This document shows, one piece after another, positions 47,861 through 57,584 of a DNA stretch of 64,000 nt (position 1 is its first letter; every line of letters starts with the position of its first letter). This stretch comes from Halogeometricum limi. GTDB taxonomy: Archaea; Halobacteriota; Halobacteria; Halobacteriales; Haloferacaceae. The DNA is taken from the NCBI RefSeq assembly GCF_900115785.1, contig NZ_FOYS01000003.1, positions 310,001 to 374,000 on the forward strand, read 5' to 3'. The notes below the pieces were generated by a model, which saw nothing but the letters and a program-made list of their open reading frames with translations, had not been told where the DNA came from and did no database searches. The position numbers and the translations under genes were made by a program.

Positions 47861-50083
47861 TTGGAACCCAATCCGACCGTCGCGCCGGTCGGTGAGTTGG
47901 TCGCGCGCGCCGCCTTTGAACTGGTCCTGCATCTGTTCGTAGTAGTCCATCAGGTCGTCCGTGATGGTCGGCCGGACGGACTCCATCGCCTTGCGGAAGT
48001 GACGCATCTCTATCTCTTCTGCGTCGTCGTCCTCGCGAAGCGCCTCGATGGCGGCCTCGCGCGCGATGGATTCGAGGTCCGACCCGACGTAGCCGCCCGT
48101 GATTTCGGCTATCTCGCGGAGGCTCACGTCGGGCGCGAGCGGACTCGACTTCGTGTGAATCTTCAGAATCTGTTCGCGCCCCTCCTCGCCGGGTTCGCCG
48201 ATGAGGACGAGGCGGTCGAACCGACCCGAGCGGATGAGCGCGGGGTCGATCATATCCGGGCGGTTGGTCGCGCCGATGACCATCACGTCGCCGTTCTCTT
48301 CGAGGCCGTCCAACTCCGTCAGGAGTTGGTTGACGACCCGTTCGGAGACGTTGTTGCCCATGTCCTGTCCGCGCGAGGGGGCGAGGCTGTCCAACTCGTC
48401 GAAGAAGATGATGGTCGGACTGACCTGCCGCGCCTTGCGGAACGTCTGCCGAATCGCCTTCTCGGACTCGCCGACCCACTTCGACAGCAGTTGCGGGCCG
48501 CGCACCGAGATGAAGTTCGCGTTCGTCTCGTTGGCGACGGCCTTCGCGATGAGCGTCTTCCCCGTGCCGGGCGGCCCGTACAGGAGGACGCCCTTCGGCG
48601 GTTCGATGCCCATGCGCTCGAACTTCCCACGGGAGGTCAGGGGCCACTCGACGCTCTCTTTGACCTTCTGTTTGGGCCCTTCGAGGCCGCCGACGTCGTC
48701 CCACGACACCTTCGGTAGTTCGACGAGAACTTCGCGCATCGCCGAGGGTTCCACCTCGGTCAGCGCACCCTCGAAGTCGCCGCGCTTGACGATCATCCGG
48801 TCGATGAGACTCGGCGGGATGTCCTCTTCGTCTAAGTCTATCTCGGGGAGGTACCGCCGGAGCGCCTTCATCGCGGCCTCTTTCGTCAGCGACTCGATGT
48901 CCGCGCCGACGAAGCCGTGCGTCTCGTCGGCGAGGTGGTCCAAGGAGACGTCGTCCGACAGCGGCATCCCGCGCGTGTGAATCTGGAGAATCTCCTTTCT
49001 GCCACCTTCGTCGGGGACGCCGATTTCTATCTCGCGGTCGAACCGACCGGGGCGACGCAGTGCGGGGTCGACGGAGTCGACGCGGTTCGTCGCGGCGATG
49101 ACGATGACCTGCCCGCGAGTCTCCAGTCCGTCCATCATCGTCAGGAGTTGGGCGACGACGCGGCGTTCGACTTCGCCGGTCACGTCCTCGCGTTTGGGCG
49201 CGATGGAGTCCAGTTCGTCGATGAAGATGATGGACGGCGACTCCTCTTTGGCGTCCTCGAATATCTCTCTGAGTTGCTGTTCGGACTCGCCGTAGTACTT
49301 CGAGATGATTTCGGGACCCGCGATAGAGAAGAAACTCGCGGACGTCTCGTTGGCGACGGCTTTCGCCAAGAGCGTCTTCCCGGTGCCGGGCGGGCCGTGA
49401 AGCAGCACCCCTTGCGGGGGTTCGATACCCAACTTCTTGAATATCTGCGGGTGCTTCATCGGGAGTTCGACCATCTCCCGGACGCGCTGAATCTCGCCTT
49501 GAAGCCCACCGATGTCTTCGTACGTGATTCCACCACCCGTCTTCTCGAAGCCGGAGATGGGCTCCTCGCGGAGTTCCACCTCGGTGTCCTCGGTGACGAG
49601 GACGACGCCTTCGGGGTCGGTTTCGACGGCGATGAGCGGTATCGCCTGTCCGGGCGACCGCATGAACGGGTGGTTCGTCGAGGACATCACGGGGACGATG
49701 TCGCGTTCGACGACGGGCCGTTTGAGAATCTGCCGTTTCACCATCCCGGCGGCGTCGGAACCGAACTGGACGCTCGCCTCTTCGGGGGGTGCGAGCACCA
49801 GTTTCTCGGCTTTCGTCGCTTCTGCTTTTCGGATCGTCACTCGTTCGCCGATTCCCACGTCGGCGTTCTGACGAGTGAAGCCGTCGATACGAACGGTGTC
49901 CGTGTTCCAGTCCTGCCGGTCCGCACGCCACACCTTCGCTGCCGTCGTCTCACCACCCTCGATCTCGATGATGTCGCCCGGTGAGAGTTTGAGATGGAGC
50001 AACGTGTCCGGGTCAAGACGGGCGATACCGCGCCCCGAGTCGTTCGGGTACGCTTTCGCCACTTCGAGTTGCACTTCGTTCAT
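47858..50083 (-). CDS. cdc48: Cdc48/VCP-type AAA+ ATPase
   Basis: 741 residues. N-terminal substrate-binding double-psi barrel (1-180), then two AAA+ modules: D1 with Walker [18 protein letters not shown] (about 228-244) and Walker [15 protein letters not shown]2 with Walker [18 protein letters not shown] (about 503-519) and Walker [13 protein letters not shown]. Arginine fingers RRPGRFDRE and RSGRFDR are intact. Unfolds proteins for degradation or extraction, usually with the proteasome in archaea. Stop codon lies inside repeat copy 3. Divergent from larC. Confidence 0.96.
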   Translation of the reverse strand: MNEVQLEVAKAYPNDSGRGIARLDPDTLLHLKLSPGDIIEIEGGETTAAKVWRADRQDWNTDTVRIDGFTRQNADVGIGERVTIRKAEATKAEKLVLAPPEEASVQFGSDAAGMVKRQILKRPVVERDIVPVMSSTNHPFMRSPGQAIPLIAVETDPEGVVLVTEDTEVELREEPISGFEKTGGGITYEDIGGLQGEIQRVREMVELPMKHPQIFKKLGIEPPQGVLLHGPPGTGKTLLAKAVANETSASFFSIAGPEIISKYYGESEQQLREIFEDAKEESPSIIFIDELDSIAPKREDVTGEVERRVVAQLLTMMDGLETRGQVIVIAATNRVDSVDPALRRPGRFDREIEIGVPDEGGRKEILQIHTRGMPLSDDVSLDHLADETHGFVGADIESLTKEAAMKALRRYLPEIDLDEEDIPPSLIDRMIVKRGDFEGALTEVEPSAMREVLVELPKVSWDDVGGLEGPKQKVKESVEWPLTSRGKFERMGIEPPKGVLLYGPPGTGKTLIAKAVANETNANFISVRGPQLLSKWVGESEKAIRQTFRKARQVSPTIIFFDELDSLAPSRGQDMGNNVSERVVNQLLTELDGLEENGDVMVIGATNRPDMIDPALIRSGRFDRLVLIGEPGEEGREQILKIHTKSSPLAPDVSLREIAEITGGYVGSDLESIAREAAIEALREDDDAEEIEMRHFRKAMESVRPTITDDLMDYYEQMQDQFKGGARDQLTDRRDGRIGFQ

Positions 50084-50274
50084 GATTGTCTCGCGGGGAT
50101 ATGTCTGATTCCTCGGTCTCGATGCGGGTTAAGTGCTTCCCCAGCAGGGAAATCTTGCACCCGCCTCGCTAAGAGTGACACTCCATAGCACAGTACGGTT
50201 CGGAGATACAAATCCCTACCGACTCCGTCCATCGATGCCGTGGAATTTTCACGTGGCACGGCCTCCGAGCAGAC

Positions 50275-51567
50275 ATGCGTACACTCGCGTTCGACGGACG
50301 GATGGGTGCAAGCGGCGATATGGTTCTCGCCGCGCTTCTCGCGGCCGGTGCTGACCGGGGCGCACTCTCCCCCGTCGAAGACGCACTCGACGTTCACTAC
50401 GACGTGTCGACGGTGGAGAAGAACGGCATCGCGGCGACGACGGTTCGTGTGCTCTTAGACGAAGACGGCGATTCGGACTCGCACGACCACGGCCACTCGC
50501 ACGACCATAACCACTCGCACGACGACCACGGCCACTCGCACGGCCACGACGGCGACGACACCCTCGCGGAGGGTCACGGCCCGCACCGAACATACGCGGA
50601 AGTCGTCGATATCGTCGAGTCGATGGGGCTTCCCAGCGCCGTCGAGACCGACGCGAAGGCTATCTTCCGCGTCCTCGGAGAGGCGGAGGCGGCGGTCCAC
50701 GGAACCGACCTCTCGGAGACGCACTTTCACGAAGTCGGCGCGGACGACGCCATCGCGGACGTGGTCGGCGCGTGTCTCCTCCTCTCGGACCTCGACGTCG
50801 AACGCGTCGTCACCACGCCACTCGCCACCGGCGGCGGCGAGCAGTCGATGGCGCACGGCACCTATCCCGTGCCGACGCCCGCCGTCGTCGAAATCGCACA
50901 GCGCGCGGATTGGTCGCTGAAGGGCGGTCCCGTCGAAGCCGAACTGCTGACACCGACGGGCGCGGCCATCCTCGCGCACGTCGCCGAGGGCGTCGAGACG
51001 CTCCCCGCACTGAAGATAACCGACTCGGGCTACGGCGCGGGCGGATACGACTTTCCCGACCACCCGAACGTCCTCCGCGTCCTCGTCGGCGACGGCGCGG
51101 GACGTCTCTCTCGCGACGAGATAACCGTCTTAGAGACGAACCTCGACGACGCCGCGCCCGAACTCCTCGGGAGTCTCCAGACGACGCTGAAGGAGGCGGG
51201 TGCGCGCGACGTGACCGTTCTCCCGGCGACGATGAAGAAGTCCCGTCCGGGTCACCTCGTGAAGGTCATCGTCAAACCGGAGGACGCCGAACGCGTGGCG
51301 CACCGACTCGCCGTCGAGACCGGAACCTTGGGCATCAGAGAGCACGGCGCGGGTCACCGCTGGGTCGCGTCCAGGCGCTTCGAGACGGCCGAAATCGACC
51401 ACGAGGGTGAGACGTTCGAGGTGACGGTCAAGGTGGCCGCGGACGCCGGCGGCGCGGTGTACGACTACAGCGCCGAGTTCGATGACGCGCTCGCCGTCGC
51501 CGAGGCCACGGGACTCCCCGTCAGAGTAGTCATGCGGCGGGCCGAAGCACTCGTTCGAGACTCGTAG
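50275..51567 (+). CDS. larC: Nickel-pincer cofactor biosynthesis protein LarC
   Basis: 430 residues. Inserts nickel into the pyridinium pincer nucleotide used by lactate racemase and related enzymes. LarC motifs: FDGRMGASGDMVLAALL at the N-terminus, HFHEVGADDAIADVVG (about 145-160), and the TNLDDAAPELLG and PGHLVKVIVKPED segments at the C-terminus. A His-rich stretch of about 30 residues (60-90, HDHGHSHDHNHSHDDHGHSHGHD) likely binds nickel. It is one unbroken frame, not split as in Lactobacillus larC. TATA-like GAATTTTC 28 bases upstream. Confidence 0.93.
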   Translation: MRTLAFDGRMGASGDMVLAALLAAGADRGALSPVEDALDVHYDVSTVEKNGIAATTVRVLLDEDGDSDSHDHGHSHDHNHSHDDHGHSHGHDGDDTLAEGHGPHRTYAEVVDIVESMGLPSAVETDAKAIFRVLGEAEAAVHGTDLSETHFHEVGADDAIADVVGACLLLSDLDVERVVTTPLATGGGEQSMAHGTYPVPTPAVVEIAQRADWSLKGGPVEAELLTPTGAAILAHVAEGVETLPALKITDSGYGAGGYDFPDHPNVLRVLVGDGAGRLSRDEITVLETNLDDAAPELLGSLQTTLKEAGARDVTVLPATMKKSRPGHLVKVIVKPEDAERVAHRLAVETGTLGIREHGAGHRWVASRRFETAEIDHEGETFEVTVKVAADAGGAVYDYSAEFDDALAVAEATGLPVRVVMRRAEALVRDS

Positions 51568-51577
51568 TCGCTCCGAC

Positions 51578-52534
51578 TCAGTCGGCGTAGCCCGTCTCGT
51601 CCTCGCTCCCCAACGATTCGAGGAACTCCCGGACGTACGGCACGAGGTCCTCGCCCATCTCTTCTTGCACGTAGTGGCCGACGCCGCGGAGACGGACGAC
51701 GCTGGCCTCCTCGAACCACCCCTCGAACGTCCGCAGTTCGCTCGCCCGGAACGCGGCGTCGTTCATCCCCCAGACGATTCTCGTCGGGAGGTGCGCGATT
51801 CGCTCGCGTCTGTTCCACAGCGACGCCAACCACCCGGAGGACCCGACGACACGGCGGGGGAACATCCACGTGCCCGTCCGGTCGCGTCCCCGGTGGGCCG
51901 CGACGTACTGCTCGCGGACGGACGCCGGGAATCTCCGCCGGTCGCCGAACGCGAGGGGCATCACGACCCGGGTGAACAGGTCGTAGCGCTCGCAGAGCAC
52001 CCGGCCGAGTGCGCCGCCGAAGAGCGCCGAGAACCGTCGGAAGTGCGCGTCGTCGTCGACGGGCCACGCGAACGTGTTCATCACGACGAGCGCGCGGACG
52101 TTCTCGGGGTGGTCGACGGCGTACGAGAGACCGATGGGGCCGCCCCAGTCCTGCACGACGAGAATCACGTCTTCGAGGCCCAACGCCTCGACGAACTCCT
52201 CGACGACGACGGCGTGGTCCTCGGGCCGGTAGGAGAACTCCTCCGGTCGCTCCGAGAGGCCGAACCCGAGGTAGTCGAGAGCGACGCAGCGATACCGGTC
52301 CGAGAGTCCACGGACCAGATGTCGGTAGAGGAACGACCACGTCGGGTTCCCGTGGAGCATCAGGAGCGTCCCGGCGGGGTCGCTCGGCCCTTCGTCGACG
52401 TAGTTCACCGCGCCTTCGGTGAGGCGTAGACAGTCGGTCTCGAACGGATAGGCGTCTCTATCCACCCACGACGTGTCGGTGTGCGCGTCCTCGGGCGACT
52501 CGCTCCGCTCGGAAGCGACGGATTCGGACTCCAT
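51578..52534 (-). CDS. Alpha/beta hydrolase, haloalkane-dehalogenase-like
   Basis: 318 residues. HGNPTWSFLYRHLV (oxyanion region), nucleophile VVQDWGGPIG (Asp-Trp, as in dehalogenases rather than Ser), WGMNDAAFR acid loop and VGHYVQEE catalytic His. Asp nucleophile with following Trp is the dehalogenase/epoxide-hydrolase style. A 40-residue acidic N-terminal tail is haloarchaeal. Natural substrate unknown. Converges with larC (10 bases). Confidence 0.85.
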   Translation of the reverse strand: MESESVASERSESPEDAHTDTSWVDRDAYPFETDCLRLTEGAVNYVDEGPSDPAGTLLMLHGNPTWSFLYRHLVRGLSDRYRCVALDYLGFGLSERPEEFSYRPEDHAVVVEEFVEALGLEDVILVVQDWGGPIGLSYAVDHPENVRALVVMNTFAWPVDDDAHFRRFSALFGGALGRVLCERYDLFTRVVMPLAFGDRRRFPASVREQYVAAHRGRDRTGTWMFPRRVVGSSGWLASLWNRRERIAHLPTRIVWGMNDAAFRASELRTFEGWFEEASVVRLRGVGHYVQEEMGEDLVPYVREFLESLGSEDETGYAD

Positions 52535-52574
52535 GAGGGAGGTACGCGCCGAACGCGGATAAGCCGGTGCGCCG

Positions 52575-53351
52575 TCAGGAGTCGCCCGCGTCCTCGGCGT
52601 CCTCGGTCTCTCCGTCGCGACTCTCGCCGCGGTGTTCGGTCAGGGCCTCCGAGACGGTGAGTTCCCCGGCGGCGACGCGCCGCGCGAGGCGTTCGTCGAT
52701 GGTGCGGTTGTCCTCGCTCACGCGTCGCGAGTGGTCTTTGATTCGCTGGAGTTCGCCCTGCGTCGGTTCGATGTCGCGCGAGTCGACGACGTCGCCGGGC
52801 ATCCGAGCGATGTTGACCGCGGCGAGGACGTCGCCCATCCCGCGCGCGCCGGTGCCGAGGTACGGCGTCGTCCCCGTCTCGTCGACGAGTTCGACGGTCA
52901 CGCCGTCCAGTTCGTTCACGATGGTCGCCCCCTGCAACCGCGCCCCGTCGCCGATTCGGACGATGGCGTCGGGGCTGTCCTCGACTTCGTCCCGGATGGT
53001 CTCGACCGTATCCGCGAGGGGGACGTGGAACGCGGCGACGACGGTGTCCCCCACGAGGACGGCGACGCCCGGGCGCGTGCCGGGGTCGACGCCGACGACG
53101 ACGCGTCCGCCGCCACCGCGGAGGAGCGACACGGCCTCTTCGACGGCGCGCCGGGATTCGTCAGCGGTCGCGACGACGGTTTCGACGCCCGCAGGCGCGT
53201 CCACGTCGTCCGTCGGCGAGACGACGACCACCTTCGCGCGGTCGGGAATCTCGTCTCCGGGTTCGACCGTCGTGAACGACACCCCCCGGTCTCTGAGGTC
53301 ACTCACGACGTCGTGGTAGAGTTCGAAGTCCGCGGTGGCGACGACTATCAC
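52575..53351 (-). CDS. RuvC/RNase H-fold protein (putative nuclease)
   Basis: 258 residues from GTG 53351, supported by TTTTATT 27 bases upstream. The mid-protein strand VVVGVDPGTRPGVAVLVGD carries the DPG typical of RuvC/YqgF folds; VELVDETGTTP supplies an acidic residue, and GARGMGDVLAAVNIARMPG the final conserved Asp region. C-terminal tail acidic. A Holliday-junction or DNA-linked nuclease role is plausible next to radB, but catalysis is not shown. No family name recalled with certainty. Confidence 0.7.
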   Translation of the reverse strand: MIVVATADFELYHDVVSDLRDRGVSFTTVEPGDEIPDRAKVVVVSPTDDVDAPAGVETVVATADESRRAVEEAVSLLRGGGGRVVVGVDPGTRPGVAVLVGDTVVAAFHVPLADTVETIRDEVEDSPDAIVRIGDGARLQGATIVNELDGVTVELVDETGTTPYLGTGARGMGDVLAAVNIARMPGDVVDSRDIEPTQGELQRIKDHSRRVSEDNRTIDERLARRVAAGELTVSEALTEHRGESRDGETEDAEDAGDS

Positions 53352-53484
53352 GTCACGGAACTTCGCGAGGCGGGGAATAAAACGTGTCGCGAGCGTGCCG
53401 ACCCGTCGCACCACCCCCGCGCTCTCCGTCCCTCGCTCGGGCCGGACCGGGGGGTTTTTCGGCGAATACGACTCACCTCCTCTC

Positions 53485-54180
53485 GTGTCCGACGCAGTCA
53501 CTACCGGGTGTCGTCCGCTGGACGACCTCTTGGGCGGCGGGTTCGAGCGGGGGACCGTCACGCAGGTGTACGGGCCGCCGGCGGCCGGAAAGACGAACGT
53601 CGCACTGTCGGCGGCGGTGCGCGTCGCCGCCGCGGGCGGCACCGTCGTCTACATCGACACCGAGGGGCTCTCGGTGGACCGCTTCCGGCAACTCGCAGAA
53701 CACGTCGCCGGACCGGACCAGTCCATCGAGGACGTGACCTCTCGACTCATCGTCTCGGAGGCGCACGACTTCGAAGAACAGGAGGAGGCCGTCCGCGACG
53801 CGAGCGAGTTCGCCGAGATGGCGGACCTCGTCGTCCTCGACAGTGCGACGGGGTTCTACCGCCTCGAACGCACCCTCGGAAACGACGGTGGCGAGTCGCT
53901 CAGGCGGGTCGCCCGGCAGGTGACGCACCTGCTCTCTCTCGCACGCAAACACGACCTCGCGGTGGTCATCACGAACCAGGTGTTCTCGGACCCCGACAGC
54001 GACGCCATCCGCGCGCTCGGCGGTCACACCTTAGAGCACTGGACCGGCGCGGTCCTCCGCATCGACCGCTTCCGCGGCGGCAACCGGCGGGCGACGCTGG
54101 AGAAACACCGCGCGAAACCCGCCGGCGAGACGGTGACGTTCGAGATTACCGACGGCGGTCTGTCGGCGACGACTCTGTAG
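53485..54180 (+). CDS. radB: DNA repair/recombination protein RadB
   Basis: 231 residues from GTG 53485 (VSDAVTTGCRPLDDLLGGGFERGTVTQVYGPPAAGKTN), normal length. Walker A GPPAAGKTN and Walker B MADLVVLDSATGF are those of archaeal RadB, the short RadA paralogue that helps load RadA. Lacks the N-terminal HhH domain of RadA. Longer upstream in-frame starts lie in the divergent promoter. Divergent from the RuvC-like gene. Confidence 0.94.
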   Translation: MSDAVTTGCRPLDDLLGGGFERGTVTQVYGPPAAGKTNVALSAAVRVAAAGGTVVYIDTEGLSVDRFRQLAEHVAGPDQSIEDVTSRLIVSEAHDFEEQEEAVRDASEFAEMADLVVLDSATGFYRLERTLGNDGGESLRRVARQVTHLLSLARKHDLAVVITNQVFSDPDSDAIRALGGHTLEHWTGAVLRIDRFRGGNRRATLEKHRAKPAGETVTFEITDGGLSATTL

Positions 54181-54235
54181 CGCAGTCGGCCGGGTTTCCC
54201 GGTCTTTATGCCGGTCGTTCGGCGAGTGGCACTCG

Positions 54236-55018
54236 ATGTCACTGCGCCGAAACGACGGCGTCGGCACGCTCGCGTTCGCGCCGACGCTCCTCTCGAACCT
54301 CCTCCCCCTCGTCGGCGTCGTCGCCCTCGACTGGCGCGTCGTCGAAGTGCTGACGATTTACTGGTTGGAACTCGGAACGACGTTTCTCGTCTACGGCGTC
54401 GCCGCCCTGTTCGCCCGACGTCCGGTCGTCCTCGACGGCCGCAATCTCCATCTGCCGGGCGTGAGCAGAGACACCGACCGTCGTGGGAAGTGGGAGCGCG
54501 ACCCCTCGTCAGTCGCACTGCCGGGGCCGCTTCCGCCCGTCTACCCGCGGAACCTCCGACTGGTCAGGATGTCCCTGATATGGGGATTCGGCTTCCTCGC
54601 GCTTCCGCTGTTCGGAAACTGGGGTCTCGTCGGGGACGTCCTCTCGCCGGCGCTGGCGCTCACCGCACTCGCGATGGTCGCCTCCCACCTCGACCAACTC
54701 CGGCGCGAGTACTTCGGCGAGAAGCAGTACGAGGAGATGTCCGCGCACATGGTGCTCGAGATTCCCGGCCGACTCCTGTTCTTCGCGGCCTGCTATCTCG
54801 CGTTGGTCGGGTCCGCCGGAATCGTGCTCGCGTTGTTCGCCGTCGGCGTCGACGACTCGAACACGGTCCTCCTCACCGCGTTCGAGGCTGAACTGGCGGT
54901 CGTGACCGTCGTCGTGTTCGGCATGCTCTTCGTCGAGTGGTCGCGGTTTCGGGCCGAACACGACCCCGACCCGAGCGGACTCGCGACGTGGTTCCTGCCG
55001 GAGAACCCGCGGGAGTAG
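54236..55018 (+). CDS. Haloarchaeal membrane protein (DUF6498-like)
   Basis: 260 residues with about six hydrophobic spans (APTLLSNLLPLVGVVALDW, IWGFGFLALPLFGNWGLV, LLFFAACYLALVGSAGIVLALFAVG, ELAVVTVVVFGMLFVEW). The sequence resembles what I recall of DUF6498. Role unknown. Ends 131 bases before the CBS gene's stop. Confidence 0.75.
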   Translation: MSLRRNDGVGTLAFAPTLLSNLLPLVGVVALDWRVVEVLTIYWLELGTTFLVYGVAALFARRPVVLDGRNLHLPGVSRDTDRRGKWERDPSSVALPGPLPPVYPRNLRLVRMSLIWGFGFLALPLFGNWGLVGDVLSPALALTALAMVASHLDQLRREYFGEKQYEEMSAHMVLEIPGRLLFFAACYLALVGSAGIVLALFAVGVDDSNTVLLTAFEAELAVVTVVVFGMLFVEWSRFRAEHDPDPSGLATWFLPENPRE

Positions 55019-55149
55019 CGTGCGGCTCGACGCCCCGCGGGACGACGTCGACACGTCCCCGTCTGTGGGACACGCCTGTAGAGCTACGACCCCGTCTGCG
55101 GGCGTTCGCGAGAAGAGAAGAGGGAGACGTCTCCCGGTGTGTCCGTACG

Positions 55150-56292
55150 CTACAGGTCGCCGAGTTTCCGCATGACCTGTCCTTGGTACTTCTCGTCGGC
55201 GTTGACGCCTTTCACTTCGAGCACGTTGCGTTCGAGTTTGTCGAGCGCGACGTGGAAGGCGTGCTCGGAGCCGTAGCCCTCACCGCTGCCGGCGATCTGT
55301 CCGTGACTGGTGCGGAGTCGAATCTGCGACTGGATGAGGGGCGTCCCGCGGAGTTTCTCCTTGTGCTCGTGGAAGCGGACGTGCGCGTGGTGCACCTGCA
55401 TCTGCTGGTACTTGTCCACGACCTGCGTGATGGACTCGACGATGTCCTCGCGCGTCAGCGTCTCCAGCAGGCTGACGTTGGTAATCTGTACGTCCATCTG
55501 CTCCTCTTCGGTGAACGTCAGCGCGCGGAGCACGTCGGTCTTGGTGACGACGCCGAGCACTTCCGTGTCGCTCTCCGTCGGCGTCACGACGAGACCGTCG
55601 ATGTCGTTCTCGAACATCCGAGAGACGGCCGCTTTGACCGTCTCGCCGGGCGTCGCCGTGATGACGGGCGAGGACATCAGGTCGTACACCGGCAGGTCGA
55701 GCATCCGGTCGATGTCGCCCCGTCGGTCGCCGCGGCCCTGTCTATCGGCGTTGCGGACCGAGAAGTCGATGATGTCGTGGGTGGTCAGCACGCCGGTGAG
55801 TTTGCCGTCGTCGCCCACGACGGGGAGTCGAGAGATGCCGTTTTCGCGCAGGTGATTGATGGCCTGCCCGAGGTGCGATTTCTCGCCGACGGTGACGACG
55901 TCCTCGGTGACGATGTCCTGGACGGTGATGGCGTCGAGGTTCTCCAACACCGCTTCGAGGATGGCGTCGCCCGTGATGATGCCGTAGAGTTTCTCGCCCT
56001 CGTAGACGGGTGCGATACGCGTGTCGCCTTCGACGAGCATCCGCGCCGCCTCGCGGACGTTCTCGTCGCGGTCTATCTTCGGGGCGGACTTCATCACCGC
56101 AGACGCCTTCGTGTCGTCTTCCATCCGCGAACGAACGAGCTGTTTCTGCCCGATGACGCCCGCGTACGCTCCGTCCTCGGTCACGATGATACCGCGAGAG
56201 TTCTCGCGTTCGAAGATGGATCGGACTTTACCCAGTCGTTTGCTTGCATCAACCTCGACGAAATCGGGAGTGGCAATATCTACAATATCCAT
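55150..56292 (-). CDS. Four-CBS-domain protein with HPF-like C-terminus
   Basis: 380 residues from ATG 56292 (MDIVDIATPDFVEV). Four CBS motifs span about 1-260 (GIIVTEDGAYAGVIGQKQL, IAPVYEGEKLYGIITGDAIL, RLPVVGDDGKLTGVLTTHDII, LVVTPTESDTEVLGVVTKTDVL), then a 100-residue tail MDVQITNVSLLETL ... AFHVALDKLERNVLEVKGV, a beta-alpha-beta-beta-beta-alpha pattern like ribosome-hibernation factor HPF/YfiA. CBS pairs bind adenosine nucleotides, suggesting energy-gated ribosome binding. The longer frame up to 56706 is rejected. Mechanism is inference. Confidence 0.83.
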   Translation of the reverse strand: MDIVDIATPDFVEVDASKRLGKVRSIFERENSRGIIVTEDGAYAGVIGQKQLVRSRMEDDTKASAVMKSAPKIDRDENVREAARMLVEGDTRIAPVYEGEKLYGIITGDAILEAVLENLDAITVQDIVTEDVVTVGEKSHLGQAINHLRENGISRLPVVGDDGKLTGVLTTHDIIDFSVRNADRQGRGDRRGDIDRMLDLPVYDLMSSPVITATPGETVKAAVSRMFENDIDGLVVTPTESDTEVLGVVTKTDVLRALTFTEEEQMDVQITNVSLLETLTREDIVESITQVVDKYQQMQVHHAHVRFHEHKEKLRGTPLIQSQIRLRTSHGQIAGSGEGYGSEHAFHVALDKLERNVLEVKGVNADEKYQGQVMRKLGDL

Positions 56293-56863
56293 AGTCCGAA
56301 TAACCTCACCGGGAACGTACTCCGCCCTCGGTCTTGAAACTTCGCGCCGTTCGCAACCCGTAGGAGTATCTTTTGGCCGTCTTCGGGAGGTAGATGTACC
56401 TATCTGGGGATTGTGTGACAATTTCACGCATTGACTGGTCGTCGCGAGTGCGGTATCGTCTTCAGACTCCGTCCGAGATGTCGACTCTGCGAACCGCTCG
56501 GCCCGCCGGTGTGCCATGACCGGCGAGGACCGCTGGACGTTGTTCGTCATCGTCGTCTGTGTCACGCTCGTCACCGCCAGCATCGGCCGTCCCCGTCTCG
56601 GTCCCGAACCGTCGCGGTGTCTTCCGCCGCGGCGACGCCGACGGGTCCGACGGCGGCGCAGAGGACGCACGCCAAGAGCACGAGGCCGAATCGGCTCATC
56701 GTTCACCTCTGTCGATACGGGTCTGTGTGCGGATGCTGGAGGGCATCGTACCCGAGAGATGGACGGTCGAACGGTTAGTAAAACCGATAGCTCAAAGCGC
56801 GGATTGAGGAACGCCGCGACCGACTACCAAAAAGAAGATAACGGTACGAGGGAGCCAATCGGT
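56293..56863. other. Gap of 570 bases, mostly non-coding
   Basis: Contains the CBS gene promoter, a possible 42-codon exported peptide on the minus strand (56571-56699), and a plus-strand frame from 56516 with one hydrophobic span. Neither strand shows a long frame with haloarchaeal codon pattern. No tRNA or repeat seen. Confidence 0.5.
56571..56699 (-). CDS. Possible small exported peptide
   Basis: 42 codons from ATG 56699: MSRFGLVLLACVLCAAVGPVGVAAA is a good Sec signal peptide ending in AAA|E, with only 17 residues after it. GAGGTGA lies 4-10 bases before the start, a strong Shine-Dalgarno match to the 16S tail. The short mature part and overlap with a plus-strand frame make it uncertain; a frameshifted longer protein is an alternative. 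Confidence 0.35.
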   Translation of the reverse strand: MSRFGLVLLACVLCAAVGPVGVAAAEDTATVRDRDGDGRCWR

Positions 56864-57121
56864 ATGTCCAGCGGACTACTCGCGATGCTCCCGGAAGTCC
56901 TCGAACTCCTGTTCTTCGGAGTCGGAACCGTCGCACTCTCCGGCGTCGGCCTCTACGCCGAGCGCTTCGCCCTCTCGTTGCTCGAAAGCGGACAGGTGAA
57001 ACTGAGCGCGTGGGCCGCGCTGATGGGCGCCGTGGCGTTCGGCTTCGCGTACCTCCTCGCGACGGACCAGTTCCGCCCCCGCCTCCGACGTCTGCTCGGT
57101 GCCGACGCGAAGCGCCAGTAG
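56864..57121 (+). CDS. Small membrane protein
   Basis: 85 residues from ATG 56864 (MSSGLLAMLPEVLELLFFGVGTVALSGVGLYAE). Two hydrophobic spans and an arginine-rich end. GATAACGG upstream at about 56837. Function unknown. Confidence 0.68.
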   Translation: MSSGLLAMLPEVLELLFFGVGTVALSGVGLYAERFALSLLESGQVKLSAWAALMGAVAFGFAYLLATDQFRPRLRRLLGADAKRQ

Positions 57122-57166
57122 CGCCGCCGGGGTCCTCCTTATCCCGGTAGCGAGCCACTACTGCGT

Positions 57167-57406
57167 ATGTCACGCTACGAGGCGTCGTTCGAAGTCGAGT
57201 CTCCCGCGGACCTGTCGGCGGTCAGGCGCATCTTCGACCAGGCGTACGACGCGGTTCGAGAGGAGTCGCGGACGCTCGGGGAGGACGCCGAGGACGCGAC
57301 GGCGTTGCTCGAATCGTTCGAGACGCTCCGTGCGGCCACCGAACGGCCCTCGGCGGGGAAACTGACCATTTCGTACGAACGGTACGACGACCGATTCGAC
57401 AACTAG
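57167..57406 (+). CDS. Small acidic protein of unknown function
   Basis: 79 residues, soluble, mostly helical (SPADLSAVRRIFDQAYDAVREESRTLGEDAEDATALLESFETL) with two short strands. Resembles no family with confidence; Pcc1-like was considered and rejected. 46 bases after the previous gene. Coding pattern is good. Confidence 0.7.
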   Translation: MSRYEASFEVESPADLSAVRRIFDQAYDAVREESRTLGEDAEDATALLESFETLRAATERPSAGKLTISYERYDDRFDN

Positions 57407-57509
57407 CCGGGGTCGCTCGTTACTCGGAACCGCGTCGGCGGCCCACGGTACTCTCAGAGCGTTGACGACCGTATAGCGACTCCGCTCGGCGTTGCGAGGA
57501 ATCAGAAAA

Positions 57510-57584
57510 TGGGTTGGGGCAGATTTGAACTGCCGGCCTCCTCCATGTCAAGGAGGTGTCATAACCAGACTAGACCACCAACCC
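57510..57584 (-). tRNA. tRNA-Val (GAC)
   Basis: On the minus strand GGGTTGG pairs with CCAACCC and discriminator A (base 57510). Anticodon stem CCTCC/GGAGG closes loop TTGACAT, anticodon GAC. T arm GGCAGTTCAAATCTGCC. No intron and no encoded CCA. Confidence 0.97.

Noticed and set aside
50275-51567. Programmed frameshift in larC
   Set aside because: The gene is a single unbroken 430-codon frame.
56516-56863. Plus-strand frame with hydrophobic start (MTGEDRWTLFVIVV)
   Set aside because: After the first 25 residues it is arginine-rich like a shadow frame; it conflicts with the minus-strand signal-peptide ORF.
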